Part shown: one piece after another, positions 34,192-46,600 of the stretch
Position numbering within the stretch: position 1 is the stretch's first letter
Layout: every line of letters starts with the position of its first letter
Source: Phycomyces nitens
Lineage: Eukaryota; Mucoromycota; Mucoromycetes; Mucorales; Phycomycetaceae
Assembly (NCBI GenBank): GCA_022702545.1
Contig: JAHRBC010000001.1
Coordinates: 4,960,001 to 5,024,000 of the forward strand
Length of the DNA stretch: 64,000 nt
Direction of reading: 5' to 3'
Translations under genes and position numbers: made by a program
Notes under the pieces: generated by a model
What the model was told of the DNA's origin: nothing
Database searches by the model: none
Seen by the model: the letters and a program-made list of their open reading frames with translations, nothing else

Positions 34192-34724
34192 TTAAAATAG
34201 CAGGCCAAGAGCAAACACAAACACCACTATTCCTGCCACATTGTTTCTCGTGGCTCCAGACTGGGCAGCAGTAGCTTTGGGGATAGACTTGGGGGCAGCA
34301 GTGGCAGCAGGGTTGGGACCTGCACTTGAGATGACAGGATGGTTGGCTACAGAGAGTATACTGCTCACAGAGCTATGGACAGCACTCGGAAAGGCTCCCA
34401 CTGCCGATGTAGCCTTTTTATTATTATTATTACAAATAATAAAAAAAATCAGTCCACCTAAATCATCAGTATAATCCAGGAGCGTGTTACCTCTGCGACA
34501 ATAGAGCGGATAGACGCGTTGGCAAGAATGCTCGAAGCGTCTGCGAGAACTGCTTGGACTGGGGTGCTAGGAGAAGGAGTCGAGCCTACTCAGACAAAGT
34601 GTGTGTGTGTGTTTTTTTTGTGGTGAGCAAACCAACTGAAACCATTTGATAATCCAGTCTTACTCTGTGCAAGTACCAGAGGAGCCAATAAAACACAGGT
34701 ACCAACAGTAGTAAGTCTAACCAT
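34192..34724 (-). CDS. Small secreted, probably GPI-anchored protein (125 aa)
   Basis: Three minus-strand exons, 34724-34664, 34585-34491 and 34413-34192, give 378 nt. The N-terminus MVRLTTVGTCVLLAPLVLAQ is a signal peptide. The middle is Ser/Ala/Thr/Pro-rich without cysteines in the mature part. The end (NNVAGIVVFVFALGLLF) is a hydrophobic tail preceded by small residues, as in a GPI-attachment signal. No family was recognised. It is likely a cell-surface or wall protein. Introns of 78 nt each are GT-AG. Confidence 0.65.
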
Positions 34725-35187
34725 GATGATCGATAGAAATGAGAGTACTGAAAGAGATGTAGGGCTGACTATATATTGATGTTATTATTTCAGAAAAAAA
34801 AGCAAGGAAAAGCCGCTAAGAATTCTTGAGTTATTCAATATATTTTTCTCTCTTTCATAAAGACTTGATCTGGACTGTCTTTATTTGCTCCTTAACTTCT
34901 GCAACCGATTTCAATAAAAGGGAGGCCTGTTTAGGGGAGAGGAGGTGGGGAGGTGGGGAGAGGAGGTATTTGTGGGTAGGTTGTGTGTTTGTACGTATTG
35001 GCAATGTATAGAGACATCTCTTGTTTAGCAACTACTAAAAATACATGTATATATATATATGTATATATATATTGGTGCAAGTGCCTTGGTTCGTAACCTT
35101 TACAAATGTGTATAAAGGAGGGGGGAAAAGGGCTTCAGATACATATTATATATATATACATATATATATATAGCAATATAAACAAGA
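34725..35187. other. Intergenic
   Basis: Contains GGGGAGAGGAGGTGGGGAGG at about 34936-34955 and (TA)n tracts at 35047-35072 and 35144-35172. No gene seen. Confidence 0.6.
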
Positions 35188-37628
35188 TTACTGTACTGCA
35201 AACTCATTCTCCATGTCTTCTAGATGAGTATGCAGATGCTGTTATATTCAAGTATGTCAGTATCGCCCTTTTGTTTTGTTTTATAAAAAACAATATATAT
35301 TCTAATTTTACCATTCAATTCAATAAAATAAATATTACCTGTAGCCGTGCACTAGTTTGCCAGTCTCTTCCAGATAGCTCTAGTATCTGATCAGCAAAGG
35401 TCAAGAGTGCCTCCTGCATGTAAACCAGCACCATTTGCGGATTGACCATTATATTAGCTGATTTGGCCGAGTTGAGTTTGGTGATCTGGACACGACTGGT
35501 CTCAATTACAGCCACGGTCCTGACTGTAATTTCAACCAGCAGGCTTGTCAGGTTCTCAAGTACAGTCTCGCCATCAAAAAGATCATCATCATCCTCCACG
35601 TCCCGTAGTAGGCTAGTATTAAATACTCCTTTTGCCACACTCTTTTGCCCACTGTCTACCTCCTGTAATTTATGGAGTGCTGCCAATACCCGGGTCATAC
35701 TCTCGAGACATTGCATCAAGCGCAAGTCAGTACGACCAATCTTTGGTCCATTGCTCGTAGATGGCGCACTGGGCAAACCTGTTTCTATGTATTCAGCAAT
35801 CTGGCGTTCATTAAGATAGCCAAGATTCTCAGAAATCCAGTGACCATAAACTGTGGCTAGTACCCGACATCCAAAGGTTAATTTTCGAGATGGCAAGCCA
35901 ATTAGAGCTGTAGAGCCACTTATGAATTCTATGCCATGCAGAATAGCATCCATAAGCTATAATAATATAGACCCAAAATCAACAAGGATTATTATAATTT
36001 TCTTTTCTTTTTTTTTACAAGGGGTAAGCCTCGATCACTTATATGCTGCCTGTATTACCTTTTCACCAAGTGCACTGTTGACAAGTTCGCGCATATCTGT
36101 GACAAGACTCTGGGCCTTTGAGCACTCGGTATCCAATTCTCTCAAAAGACCAATGGATAGGCTATAGAACCATCCTTTTGTGGCAGCCAGCAAATGTTCG
36201 TCTACAGGCATGCCCATGGTCTTCCACTCTAACCCATTCTGAACCAGACATTCTCCATATAAGCTATGTTTAGCTTCGAGAACAGACTGAAGATACTTGA
36301 TGTCATGCAGCAAGTCGTTTGTTCGAGGGATAGTTTGAGAATTAAGGTGCTTCATATCTTCTATAGACTATTCAAATACATTAATCCCATTCGAATTGCA
36401 AGGAGTATTCATATTACCTGAACATAACTTGCCAGTTTGTTAAGATGACCTTCACATTCTCTCCATTCTGGGAATATTTCCTTTAAAAAAAGAAAGTTAG
36501 TACCTTGTAAAGTCTAATAAATCTCAAAGTTTCCCACTTACTGCAAACGACAACGAATGATCCCCACTCAACTCGTCTGCAATGCTCAGGATCCTTCCTA
36601 GGTTCTCCTTGATTTCCTCATAACGCTGAGTGTCAGTACTGGGGTGGCTGGTATGCAGCTTCTGTAGACACTGTTGAAGTTGCTTCTTCTTCTCCTGAAA
36701 CAACAGTTTATAGTCCTGGACACTGATCTGCTGTCTTAGTGCCTGCATCATTAGCCACTGGTCCAAATCAATTGCAGGCAAGAGGGCGCCACTCAACGAG
36801 ATCCGTCGAAGGGTTGGGATTGGAGAAGAATCGCGTCCACTGGCGAGTGGGTGCATTGCTGTATCCCCCGATCGGCGTGTCCCGAATGGCCGGGCACATT
36901 TGCGATACACTCTTGACTCGGCTGGATGGCCAATGTTGGACGAAGGCTGTGATAGTGGTGGTATACTTGGCTGTGCTGGTAATTGAGAGAGGGTCTTTGT
37001 GTCTGGGCTAAGAAGCATATCAATGTCGTCAGCATCCTGAGTAGATCGGAAATTACTGTCAGGATCAGTAAAGGATAAACTTCTGGCGATATCGTTGGCT
37101 AGATTTGACGATATCTTTTGCATCTTTCGGTCCCGGACATCTTCAGCGACACTTCTTTTGCGTTTTGGTTGTGGATAAGTGACGGACAAGTGCTCTGGGG
37201 TCTGTTCCAAGGATTCTAAGAAAAAAAAATAGGTTGTTAATTAAGTTTATGCACAATACTTTTTTTTTCTGTATCAAAAAGAAAATAGAGTGTCGCTTGC
37301 CTGCCTTTCTCCATTCAAACCGTTCAAAGCTGTCGTCAGCAAACGATTGGTTGGTCCTCTTGGTTGAATGGCGAGTCTCGTGGGGATTCAATAGATTGTC
37401 CTCTATAGTGTACATGAGCGAACCAGAAAGCATGCCCACGGGGGATAGGTACCCAATAGGCCAAGTATTACTTGGATGCAGTTTGACCACAAGTCCTCTT
37501 CTGAAGCAGTGTGAACAGACGACATTTTCATCAACAGCAAGGAGAAGAAGAAAGGCTGGAAAACAAATCGTTACTTGGTTAGGTTCGATTCGATTCGTTG
37601 GACTGTCCCGTAAGTTTGGCAGTCCCAT
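35188..37628 (-). CDS. Uncharacterised multi-exon protein (about 680 aa)
   Basis: Six minus-strand exons: 37628-37301, 37215-36542, 36480-36418, 36367-36059, 35956-35339 and 35238-35188. They sum to 2043 nt in one frame. The ATG at 37628 is the first in frame; an additional upstream exon cannot be excluded. I do not recognise the family. The N-terminal 110 residues include a compact block (VDENVVCSHCFRRGLVVKLH, YLSPVGMLSGSLMYTIEDNL). Next is a basic, probably nuclear region (PQPKRKRSVAEDVRDRKMQK) with Ser/Pro-rich sequence. A predicted coiled coil follows (LLFQEKKKQLQQCLQKLHTS), then a long helical C-terminal half with an acidic loop (DVEDDDDLFDGE). Intron 1 (37216-37300) starts GCAAGC; phase agreement requires this GC donor. 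The remaining introns (50-102 nt) are GT-AG. No enzymatic motif was seen. Confidence 0.7.
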
Positions 37629-40160
37629 TAGCGAATTAGATTGTGGAATCCGTTTGGCAGTGTATCGTTTTTGATGAGCCAAAGTTTTCGAGACTCTTGA
37701 TATTTATTTTGTTAGAGGAGCCCACGGTGTGGGTCAAGCACGTTTTCTAAACTGATTTATTTCATATCTCTCTAGTGTTGCATACAAAGGAACTAGAGGC
37801 TAAATATCATAAAGGTTGGTTTCCAAAGACACTTGTTTTTTTTTTGTTCAAAATAAATAAATGTAGTACGAGGTTTCTATGCAAATCTATGACTAGAAAA
37901 GTCTGGCTAGAGACAATGGGAGATAATAATCAAAAATACAATATGGCGAGTGAGCCAAACAATCTATTTTGGGGACTGTATTGGCTTATTAGCAGCATTT
38001 AAAGGTAGGCGTGTCTACCAATAATAATAACGATAATAATAATAATAATGACCGCAAAGGAATAAAAGTATAATCCCTGGTATATCGTGATACTGCAGTG
38101 CCCAAGAACAGAATATTACTATAATTATAATTATTCTTTTCTTTTAAGAAAAAGGGGAGGAATAGATAAAACTCAAAGAACCAGGGTAATTGTATAGTAA
38201 AATATTGATTGCTTGGAATACTCTTGGGCTCTTGCAGTTTGATCAAGAGGTCCAAGTTCAATGACCTAAATCTATGGAAGTGTAATGATGCTGGACAAGC
38301 TTATTTTGTGATTATACAATTGAAAATATATTTTAATATTTTATGGTTAAAAAAAGGTATATTATTGAATTGAAAACCTATCTGTTGTTTTATGTATACA
38401 TTTAACTATATAACTATATCCACCAATAGCAAGAGGTGTCTGTGCAAGTAGACAACATGTCTTTTACGCAGGGGACTTGGAGGTACGAATCCAAAGGGCG
38501 TGGACCAAGTGAAAGGATAGGGGGGGAAGCATGATCGATGATCAGTCATTTCTATCCGACCATGTTGACTGTTATACATGTAGATCTACAGGGTCTAAAC
38601 AAGCCTGATGAATGCGTAAATGCAAATGTACTGTGTGTAAACATAATGATTTTGTGGTGGCTGTAGATATGCCTCGAGGGAATCTAATAAACACGAGATA
38701 TTCCAGTGATAATATGGGATTAATTAACAAAAAATAATCCTTCTTCTTCTTCTTTTTCTTTGGGGGTTTGTGAGCACAGGCACTCAATAGACTATGCCTA
38801 GAAAATAATTCTCAAGATCCTTTTTCATTCTCTAGTACGTTTTAATAGTCTAGTGAGGTCATTGGGGCGTACAATTCAATATCAAAAAAAGAAGAAGTAC
38901 AAATCCAAGCCAAGAAATGCTCTTTCTCTAAATACACATTATTATTATTATTATTATTATTCTATTTGGACAGGCTCTTTTATGGCTGGACTATCTGAAG
39001 CTTTTTTTGAACAATACCAATGATTCTATGGAGACCTGCAATCAATTGGCTTTTTTGTTTGTTTGCTAGCAAATCTTATGGCTGTCTTTTTATCTTGACT
39101 GTACGCGCCATATCTACTGGAATTTGACAATCACACACTCTTTTTTTTTAAAAAAAAAAAGGCAGTGAAGAATCGGCTATTTTCAATGTTTCTCGAGACT
39201 CTTTTAAAAAGCTAATTGCCAATGTCTTTTTTTTTCTAATGTCAATGGAAATTGATCATGCAATTGGACAATTGTGATTGATTCACAATCAACATATTGC
39301 CAACAGTTATTGGACTGCTATTTTGATAGGATAGGATAGGATACCAAAGGTTAGAGATGAATTTAAAGACGTTCGAAATACGTCTTTTGTACCATTTCAA
39401 CGGCTAATTATTTAATAGGGCTCATTTATTATGAATAGAAAAATATCCTATAGATGGGTCTATATACAAATCCCAGGCTATCACTGTCGAGACCCATTAT
39501 GTTTTTCATTGACACATAAAAATACATGGTGGATTTCTTTATGGATTTTCTTTATTGTTGTCCTCGTGTTTTATATGAGCTATTTGTTGAGTTGGATTGT
39601 CTCGGCTAGGATCTTTGTGTGCTGGATATTTTACTCTTGCTAGACATATGGCTAGTTTGGCAATTTATTGATATTGATATTGGTATAGATATAGATATAT
39701 AGGACAAAATAGTAGCATTATCAACAATATACATTATTGAAATTCTTAATTTGACGCTTGATCTTTGAGGTTATAAAGAACAATAAGATGTATAGATATT
39801 GGCTGATTTGGTATCCAAGCACACCCGAGAGGAGGGGCATGGTAAGATATGATGCAGACGGAGGTATGATGGGGAATGCGTGTCAGTAAGGAATAACCTG
39901 GACAGGAAAAATAAAGACGATCCATTCTCTCTTCTTTTAACTTTTTTTCTTCTTCTTCTTCCTTTTGACCTGCCTGTGTATGTCCTTGGATTGCTGTGCA
40001 CAATCCCCCCCAAACACCCCCCCCCTTTTCATGTACCCTTTGCACTTTCGTCTCATTTTTGAAATGTATTCCGATTCAAATCTATCCTCTAGACGATAAG
40101 CAACAATAAATAAGACCAATCGCCACAAACCTCCTCTCATCCCCCCTCTTCTACCTTCTC
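37629..40160. other. Intergenic, no gene supported
   Basis: AT-rich DNA with (AAT)n near 38022-38048 and 38938-38961, poly-T/poly-A palindromes near 39140-39165, and a C-rich run at 40007-40025 just before the PX gene. The ORF at 39431-39643 is hydrophobic but lacks any supporting feature. Confidence 0.6.
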
Positions 40161-41645
40161 ATGACACTCCTTCATCCTTCTCACAAAAAGTCGGTTGCCT
40201 CTGGTATCCGGCTCGCGCCTTCTATCGAAAGTGCACAAGTAGTCGACATCGAACATCGCCCAGGCCACCAAACCTGGTACAGCATCCAGGTTGTCCCTCA
40301 GAAAATCACTGTTCGATCCACTCCCGGCTGTGCTGACCCCACAGCTCGCAGCACATACATAATTACTCGCCGTTACGAAGACTTTCGTCAATTTGTTCAA
40401 CGTCTCTATCAAGAGATTGGTGTCGAACGCACCCTTATCGCGACCCTGTTGCCTGCCCGCTTCCAAACCCCTCTACCGCCCAAGACTTGCTTTGTAAAGC
40501 CAACCACCCTCCCAAAACTCAAACGACGGATCCAATGGCTGCCCAACAAACACACACCCGAAGACCGTCGAGTTGAACTCAACGCATTCCTCGTCAGTCT
40601 GTTTACCCTTCCACCTTCAATGACCCATTCTCTCGCTGTGATGGAGTTCTTTGGGCTTCACAAGGCAGATGCTGAACAGGCAATCATTCGCCAGCGCCAA
40701 CAACGGCAGCAGCAGCAGCAACAGCTCCAGAGACAGCAATTGAAACAACAGCAACAGCAACAGCAACAGCAACTAAAGCAAAAGCAGGAGAATCAACAGC
40801 AGCAGCAGCAGCAGCAGGAGATCCTCAATCGATCATCGTTTGTGCCAAAACGTAGCCGCCTTCGATCCCACACAGTCTCCATGCGTCGAAGCACTCTCCG
40901 TCATCCCGTCCTCTGTCGATCCCTGTCTCAACCTGATCTGCGCTATGTCTGGCTGCCATCTTCTCGCCTCAGTACTCGAAATCCTTCTAGTTGCCCAGAC
41001 CCTCCTCGTTTGACTTCTGTTGCACGCTGGCGAACTCTCGGCGCCAGATCCTTCCGAAAGAAATCTCCCCCTAGTCTCTTGTCATTTTACACAAATGCAA
41101 CCCTGAGTCTGCCTTGGTCTGCTCGTGATCAGACTCTTTTTCTGGACAGTTCTCGCTATGCTAACCACAGCTTTGGGTATGATGCCACTGCTGCTGAGCC
41201 CGATATTGATCTTGATGCGAAAATTGACATACATATCGTTCCTCCTACACCAGACCTGACTCAAAGCAACCATAATCTCACAATAGAACCAAATGCTCCA
41301 CAAAATTTAATAGTCTCTGCACCTGTAAGCAAATTCCTTCGACTCAAGGTGATCCGTGACTTGGATAATATTGTGGTAATTCAGGTCCAAAGACACGCTT
41401 CTTTAGCTATAGTCAGAGAAAGAATTGTCCAGAAGCTTCTGACAAGTGATGGAGTCTGGGAAGACGATGAGTGGGTATTGGTCTATAACCATGACCGATC
41501 TTCAGCATCGAGTTATTTTGATAAAAGTGGTGCCAAAAGACTCACCTGGGTAGTCTCGGAGAATGATTGGCAGTTGGCAATGGCTACTCTTTGGAATAAT
41601 ATGGATAAAGTTACACTGCGATGTATACATGGCCAGAAGCTTTGA
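40161..41645 (+). CDS. PX-domain and PB1-like protein with poly-Gln linker
   Basis: Single-exon 494-aa frame. PX (phosphoinositide-binding) domain at about residues 25-166: YIITRRYEDFRQFVQRLYQE with the Arg of the RRYEDF lipid-binding motif, a Pro-rich LLPARFQTPLPP loop, and ELNAFLVSLFTLPP and VMEFFGLH helices. A Gln-rich tract of CAG/CAA codons spans about 174-230. The centre is basic and Ser-rich. The C-terminal 100 residues look like a PB1 fold: FLRLKVIRDLDNIVVIQV, AIVRERIVQKLL, and the acidic WEDDEWVLVYNHD with LTWVVSENDWQLAMATLW. The PX-PB1 pairing recalls Bem1/Scd2 polarity scaffolds, but no SH3 domain is visible. A scaffold role at membranes is an inference. Confidence 0.8.
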   Translation: MTLLHPSHKKSVASGIRLAPSIESAQVVDIEHRPGHQTWYSIQVVPQKITVRSTPGCADPTARSTYIITRRYEDFRQFVQRLYQEIGVERTLIATLLPARFQTPLPPKTCFVKPTTLPKLKRRIQWLPNKHTPEDRRVELNAFLVSLFTLPPSMTHSLAVMEFFGLHKADAEQAIIRQRQQRQQQQQQLQRQQLKQQQQQQQQQLKQKQENQQQQQQQQEILNRSSFVPKRSRLRSHTVSMRRSTLRHPVLCRSLSQPDLRYVWLPSSRLSTRNPSSCPDPPRLTSVARWRTLGARSFRKKSPPSLLSFYTNATLSLPWSARDQTLFLDSSRYANHSFGYDATAAEPDIDLDAKIDIHIVPPTPDLTQSNHNLTIEPNAPQNLIVSAPVSKFLRLKVIRDLDNIVVIQVQRHASLAIVRERIVQKLLTSDGVWEDDEWVLVYNHDRSSASSYFDKSGAKRLTWVVSENDWQLAMATLWNNMDKVTLRCIHGQKL

Positions 41646-41865
41646 CATGTTCTTTTTCTTTCTTTCTTTTATTATCATTATCATTATCATTATTATCATT
41701 CTGTTGTACATATAGCTTCCTCGGACACAATGTTTCTTTGTCCCATTTATATAGAATCACAGTAAACCAAAACCCATAGAAATTGCAAGTCTTTATAGAA
41801 TCAAGACTCTCTCTCTCTCTCTTTTAAAAAAAATATTATTTATGTGTAAACATGTATGGTGTATA

Positions 41866-43632
41866 TTATACTCTATTGAGAATAATGCGCTCATAGTCAA
41901 CCTTGCGTAGGCGAAGTCGTTTACGGATAACCTTGTTGTACTCTGATCTCTTCTTTGTCACCCGAACACCACTCATACCAGCCTCAATGTCGTCCTCATC
42001 CATCTCTCCAAACTGGCCAACATCGTTACGAATCTCATAGCCATTCACAAAATCCTTGGCCGAGATGATGTTCTTGCTTTCGGCCTGGATATGAGTAAAG
42101 CCGACCACATTTCCGTCTGCACAGCACACATGAATTGACTCTGTACTTTCTTCAAATACAAAATGCCCAGGCTCCAGAGGAGGATTGTAGCGGTAGACGG
42201 GTGAATCTGTAGGCAGAAAAACGTTGTGGAGACTCATTGTGATATATCTTTGCTTTAACTTTTTGGATCGCTTGAAACGCGAGAAAGTAAAGATGGTCTT
42301 GATAGGATACTTGTAGAATACAAATGGTTGGCCAATTGATAATCTGATAGTCTTGCACTTACCTGGTGGCCAATTGCTCGGTTGAGTTGTTCAATCTGCC
42401 AAGCCAACATAACGTCAAATTTAATATCGGCCCATTCTTTCTTTATCTTGGGTGCACTGGTAATCTTTGTAGTATCCTGTGCTTGTGCGTTGTTTTTATA
42501 ATGATCAAACTTTTTCAGGGTTGAAACCAGCAGTTTGCATCCAACCTCTGATAATCTTGTGAGCAAGGGAAGATAGGCAGGAGCAACCTCATCTGACAAA
42601 TCCTGAATAGCATGTATTTTAATATCAAATATACAAGAATAAATGTTTTAGATTCAACCCCACAGCCTGCTCTTTACCACTTTTTTTTGCGAAAGAATCC
42701 GGCCAGCATCGAATGCCTTGTCATCGAGTTCCTGCACAGTAACACCAGTTTCTTCATCTCCACCAAGAATCGTGTGTTGGATAGGCGCCGCACCTCTGTA
42801 TTTTGGAAGAAGTGAAGGGTGGACATTAATGGCGCCCTTTTCAAAAGACTTGATAACATGGGGAGGTATAAAGTAACCAAACGAAACCACCACTCCTAAA
42901 TCAAATTTTCCTGGTACCTATAATCACTTGTCAGTCTTTTTTTCTTTTTTCTTTATTTATTTCACACAAGTCCAGTTGTCTTTTACATTACCTTCCAATT
43001 ATCCAGCGTTTTTTCTGTGGTAGGTGTGTGGTGTACTGGAATATCGTAGAGTTCTGCTAGTGCTTTTGTCTTGCCTATGAGCCACACATAAGTTGGATTG
43101 TGTCTAGACAAGTATCGTACAGGTCCATGAACCTATTGCTATTGTTATTTAATCAAATCGGCTTACTAGGCGTCAGCTCAGTGAGTTTTCGTCCTGTCCA
43201 TCGATCAGGTGGGCAGACAAGTTCAATCTTTCCAATGGTGGATCCAGGTAGATCTATGATTGATTTACCAAATTTAGCATTTGAATTCCTTTAGACATTT
43301 TCTTTTTCTTTTTAAATATATATCTATACACACTTCTGTCTTGTATCAAGGCTTTGAGATGATTAGATGCAAATTCATCTGTTCCGAAAAACAGAATGTC
43401 AGTCTTTGTGCCTGTCTTTTTTTTGCTCGGTTCGGTTGTATATAATCGTGCATTCACCAAACACAGATTCCATGCCGTCTTTTCAATCTAAAACAAAAAA
43501 AAAACAAAACCCCAAAGGCTCAATTCCAGGGACCAAAATGTGCTCAGAGAATTAAAATTATCAACGTACAAATGGAATTGAAAAAGACTTTAGCTGTTGG
43601 TAAGGTGCCCTCCAAGCTGCAAGTCTCAACAT
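41866..43632 (-). CDS. FMT1: Mitochondrial methionyl-tRNA formyltransferase
   Basis: Seven minus-strand exons: 43632-43570, 43487-43334, 43253-43167, 43132-42992, 42917-42678, 42602-42363 and 42309-41866, for about 456 aa. The N-terminus MLRLAAWRAPYQQLKSFSIP is a mitochondrial presequence. Formyltransferase core: DILFFGTDEFASNHLKAL, ELVCPPDRWTGRKLTELTP, VVVSFGYFIPPHVIKSFEKG and the catalytic INVHPSLLPKYRGAAPIQHT (Asn and His), followed by GDEETGVTVQELD and a later Asp in FDAGRIL. The C-terminal domain begins YRYNPPLEPGHFV, with SIHVCCADGNVVGFTHIQAE and a basic tail. It formylates initiator Met-tRNA for mitochondrial translation. The junction between exons 3 and 4 is out of phase by one base with the only visible GTAAGC donor and TAG acceptor. 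Either a splice site differs from my choice, or a one-base indel is present. Confidence 0.85.
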
Positions 43633-46600
43633 AACACAAAACAAGACACGGCTTGGAGTTCCCAAGAATAGAAAGATTATAGAATTGACAGTTTTGTGAC
43701 TGGGGTACGAAATCCCAGCATCCTACTTCTGGTGATCGGCACGTGACTAAGAAGTGGAGTGCTACACATTATATTTCCAATTGTCGCATTGGACAAATGA
43801 CATATTGGGATATCGAATGAAAGTATGCACATTGTATATTTTATCAGACTCAACCAAAATTTAGGAATATTGTGAGAAAGAGTATACAGATCAGTTGTAA
43901 TTAATTTACTGGTGGAAATGCCATGGTTACTATTTGATAAAGTCTAGGAGATGGATCTTTATATTTACACAAGGATAGGAGTTTAACTGGAGGGTGTTTT
44001 GTAGAGATGCTATAAAAGTGACGAGAGCATTCAAAACAGCAAGATCTATAGTGAGGTTGTACACAAAATGTAAGTTTGCTGTTTCTACTACATACATTTG
44101 ATGTCGATTTCTGGATTAAGAGAGTTTTGAATGGTTAGTTTGCTTGCTTTTTTTTTAAAAAAAAAAACAATTTACTATTATTATTTTTGCGCGGTAATAG
44201 AGAGACTTGTGATTAGGCGGGTTTAATGTTATTCAATTGACAGCCCATTTTGCTTTTGTTCGTTTGTACAAGATTCTTTGGGAAAACGATATTAATCTAC
44301 TTTAATATAACCATGGTAACTTTAGGTTAGTGGTCGATATAATGGTACAATTGTCTATTGATATATTGTAGATGATTACTGGTAAACACTGCTGTCTGAT
44401 GCCGGAAGAGGTTGGAATTATACACATTTACTAAAAAGAAAACTCTGGGGGTACAAAAGAAAAAACAAGCGTTGATCAAGTGTCTTACAAGAATACTCTT
44501 TGTCACCTTTAATTGATCGTATGAGGAAAAAAAGGCATGTCATGTCCAACAAACCTTGACGGTTACATATATAAAAGAAGGGTTCTTCTTTTTAACTTGG
44601 TTATTCAGGTACAAATGTGGAAGATGGCCTTTTGGTCTGCAACTATACACGAATACAAAATGAGCTTTAATTTCTATCTATACCAATATACTCCTAATTC
44701 TTGGTGTTTTGACGAAATATTGGTTTTAAATTACACTATAAATTAATCTGATAAACTACAGACCCACAGATTTACAATTATATACTGGGATTTACAAGGC
44801 CTGGTAGAATAATGCCTTTTTAAAAAAAATCTGCTACGATTCCTAGCGCTTTGCAACTTTTAATTTGAAAGCAATCTAAAGTGTCAAACACACAACAAAA
44901 GCACGTTTTTTCTGGCCGTAGATCTTTTTTGGATATTAATTAGGACAAGTTTATATATAATATTTGTAAGCAGCCCAATTGCCTCTCCAAAAGATTTCCA
45001 TTATATGATAAATACTGGTTTCTATTCTACTATTTTTAAATTCGGTATACAAGAATAGAAATTGATCCACATATTACACAATAGATCGGTGATATGTTTT
45101 TGTATGACTTTGAATCATTCTGGTGCCAATGGAATACTATTCTGATTCATAGGATTCTCTAATTACAAATATGCTGCTGCATATTGGCTGTGTGTCGAGA
45201 AGCTTGGAAATGTACACTTTTGCAACGGCCTCAAATAATCCTATTATCAACATAAATAAGCCTCGTATTCCAATTGTCAGCCTTTATCTGTTTTCTCTGA
45301 GATTCTGTAATTTTGATTCCAATAATATTATTCAGACGGATCCACTGATAAAATCTATTCATTTTTCTTTAAAACATTCGAGTGTAACCTGTTTTTACAA
45401 GGTTACATGTTAATAAATGTAATTAGAAATGTATATATGTCCATATCACGCGAAACCTTGTTTTCCCTTGATATTCACAATCTGAATGGCATATCACCCA
45501 AGCAAGAAATATTTAACGCATGTCATTAAAAATTAAATGAATAATATTTATTTAGGATGAAATTAGGATATGTGTCTACTGATTCTTGGTTGAGCTTAAT
45601 AAACCATTGTCCAGGAGAGTAAGGCGATTGACTGTCTTGCCTTTGCCAACCAAGTCTTTCCTGGACATTTGGGTCCAAGATTAGAGAAAGTTGTTGCTAA
45701 GGATGATGTATGAAAACGAGGAAGTAAGCCTGGTTTGATAGTATAGGTATATATCTGTACAACATCCTTGATAAATATTAGCAGTTGTATAGAATACATC
45801 TATATTCTGAAAAATGAATAAATAAATAAAATAATTAATAAAAAGGATATTCTAGTAATTTACCCCAAATTTCATGTGTTCCTCGAAAACAGTCCAAACG
45901 AACAATAAGATGGGCGATCAATAATAATTGGATACAGAATTTTTCCTATTTGTCTGTAGCGTTTTGTTGGTTTATAACGGAGATTTGAATATATTATTTT
46001 GAAAAAATAAAAAAATCAATTTATATTCTCTATCATACCCAATTTATGTAATATATATATATATTAATATTGAATCTATACATCTCATTAAAAGAGCTTA
46101 AACATCAATAGTGCGCTGTAGAAACCAATATATAATAATTCAGATACATGGCCAAGTCGGTTACCTCTTTTATCTAAAAGATCCGTTTTATGTTTTAATC
46201 TCCAACCAAGGTCAGCTCGTAAAACGCCTTGTGAGACATGATAAAAGTGGTACCTGAATTACTAATTCCTCAATCTTGTTTGGAGTCTGTTACAATTGCA
46301 ATAAGCTAGGCAGAAATTGGTCGACAAAAAAAAAGGCACGTCCATGGTCCAAATTACAGCTAATCGTAGATGGACCCTTTAATATATTTACAATTATTCT
46401 CATACAGCATGAATTACCAGGCTCTATTGATTCATTTAATCCATTAACCTCTTGTCTCTTTGAGGAACTAATATCTCCAACAATTAAAAAACTGGTACCA
46501 TGATCTCGTAGTGTGAAACATTTGTCCTTGTCGATATCGAGGGAGTATTGTTGACAATCTTTGGGGACAATCTTTATAGAATTGCGATACTTTAATGTCT

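Noticed and set aside
39431..39643. 70-codon hydrophobic plus-strand ORF
   Set aside because: Composition follows the AT-rich background; no splice partners, homologous motif or promoter context were seen.
40700..40825. CAG/CAA array considered as a stand-alone repeat or CRISPR-like structure
   Set aside because: It is the coding poly-Gln linker of the PX-PB1 protein with no spacers.
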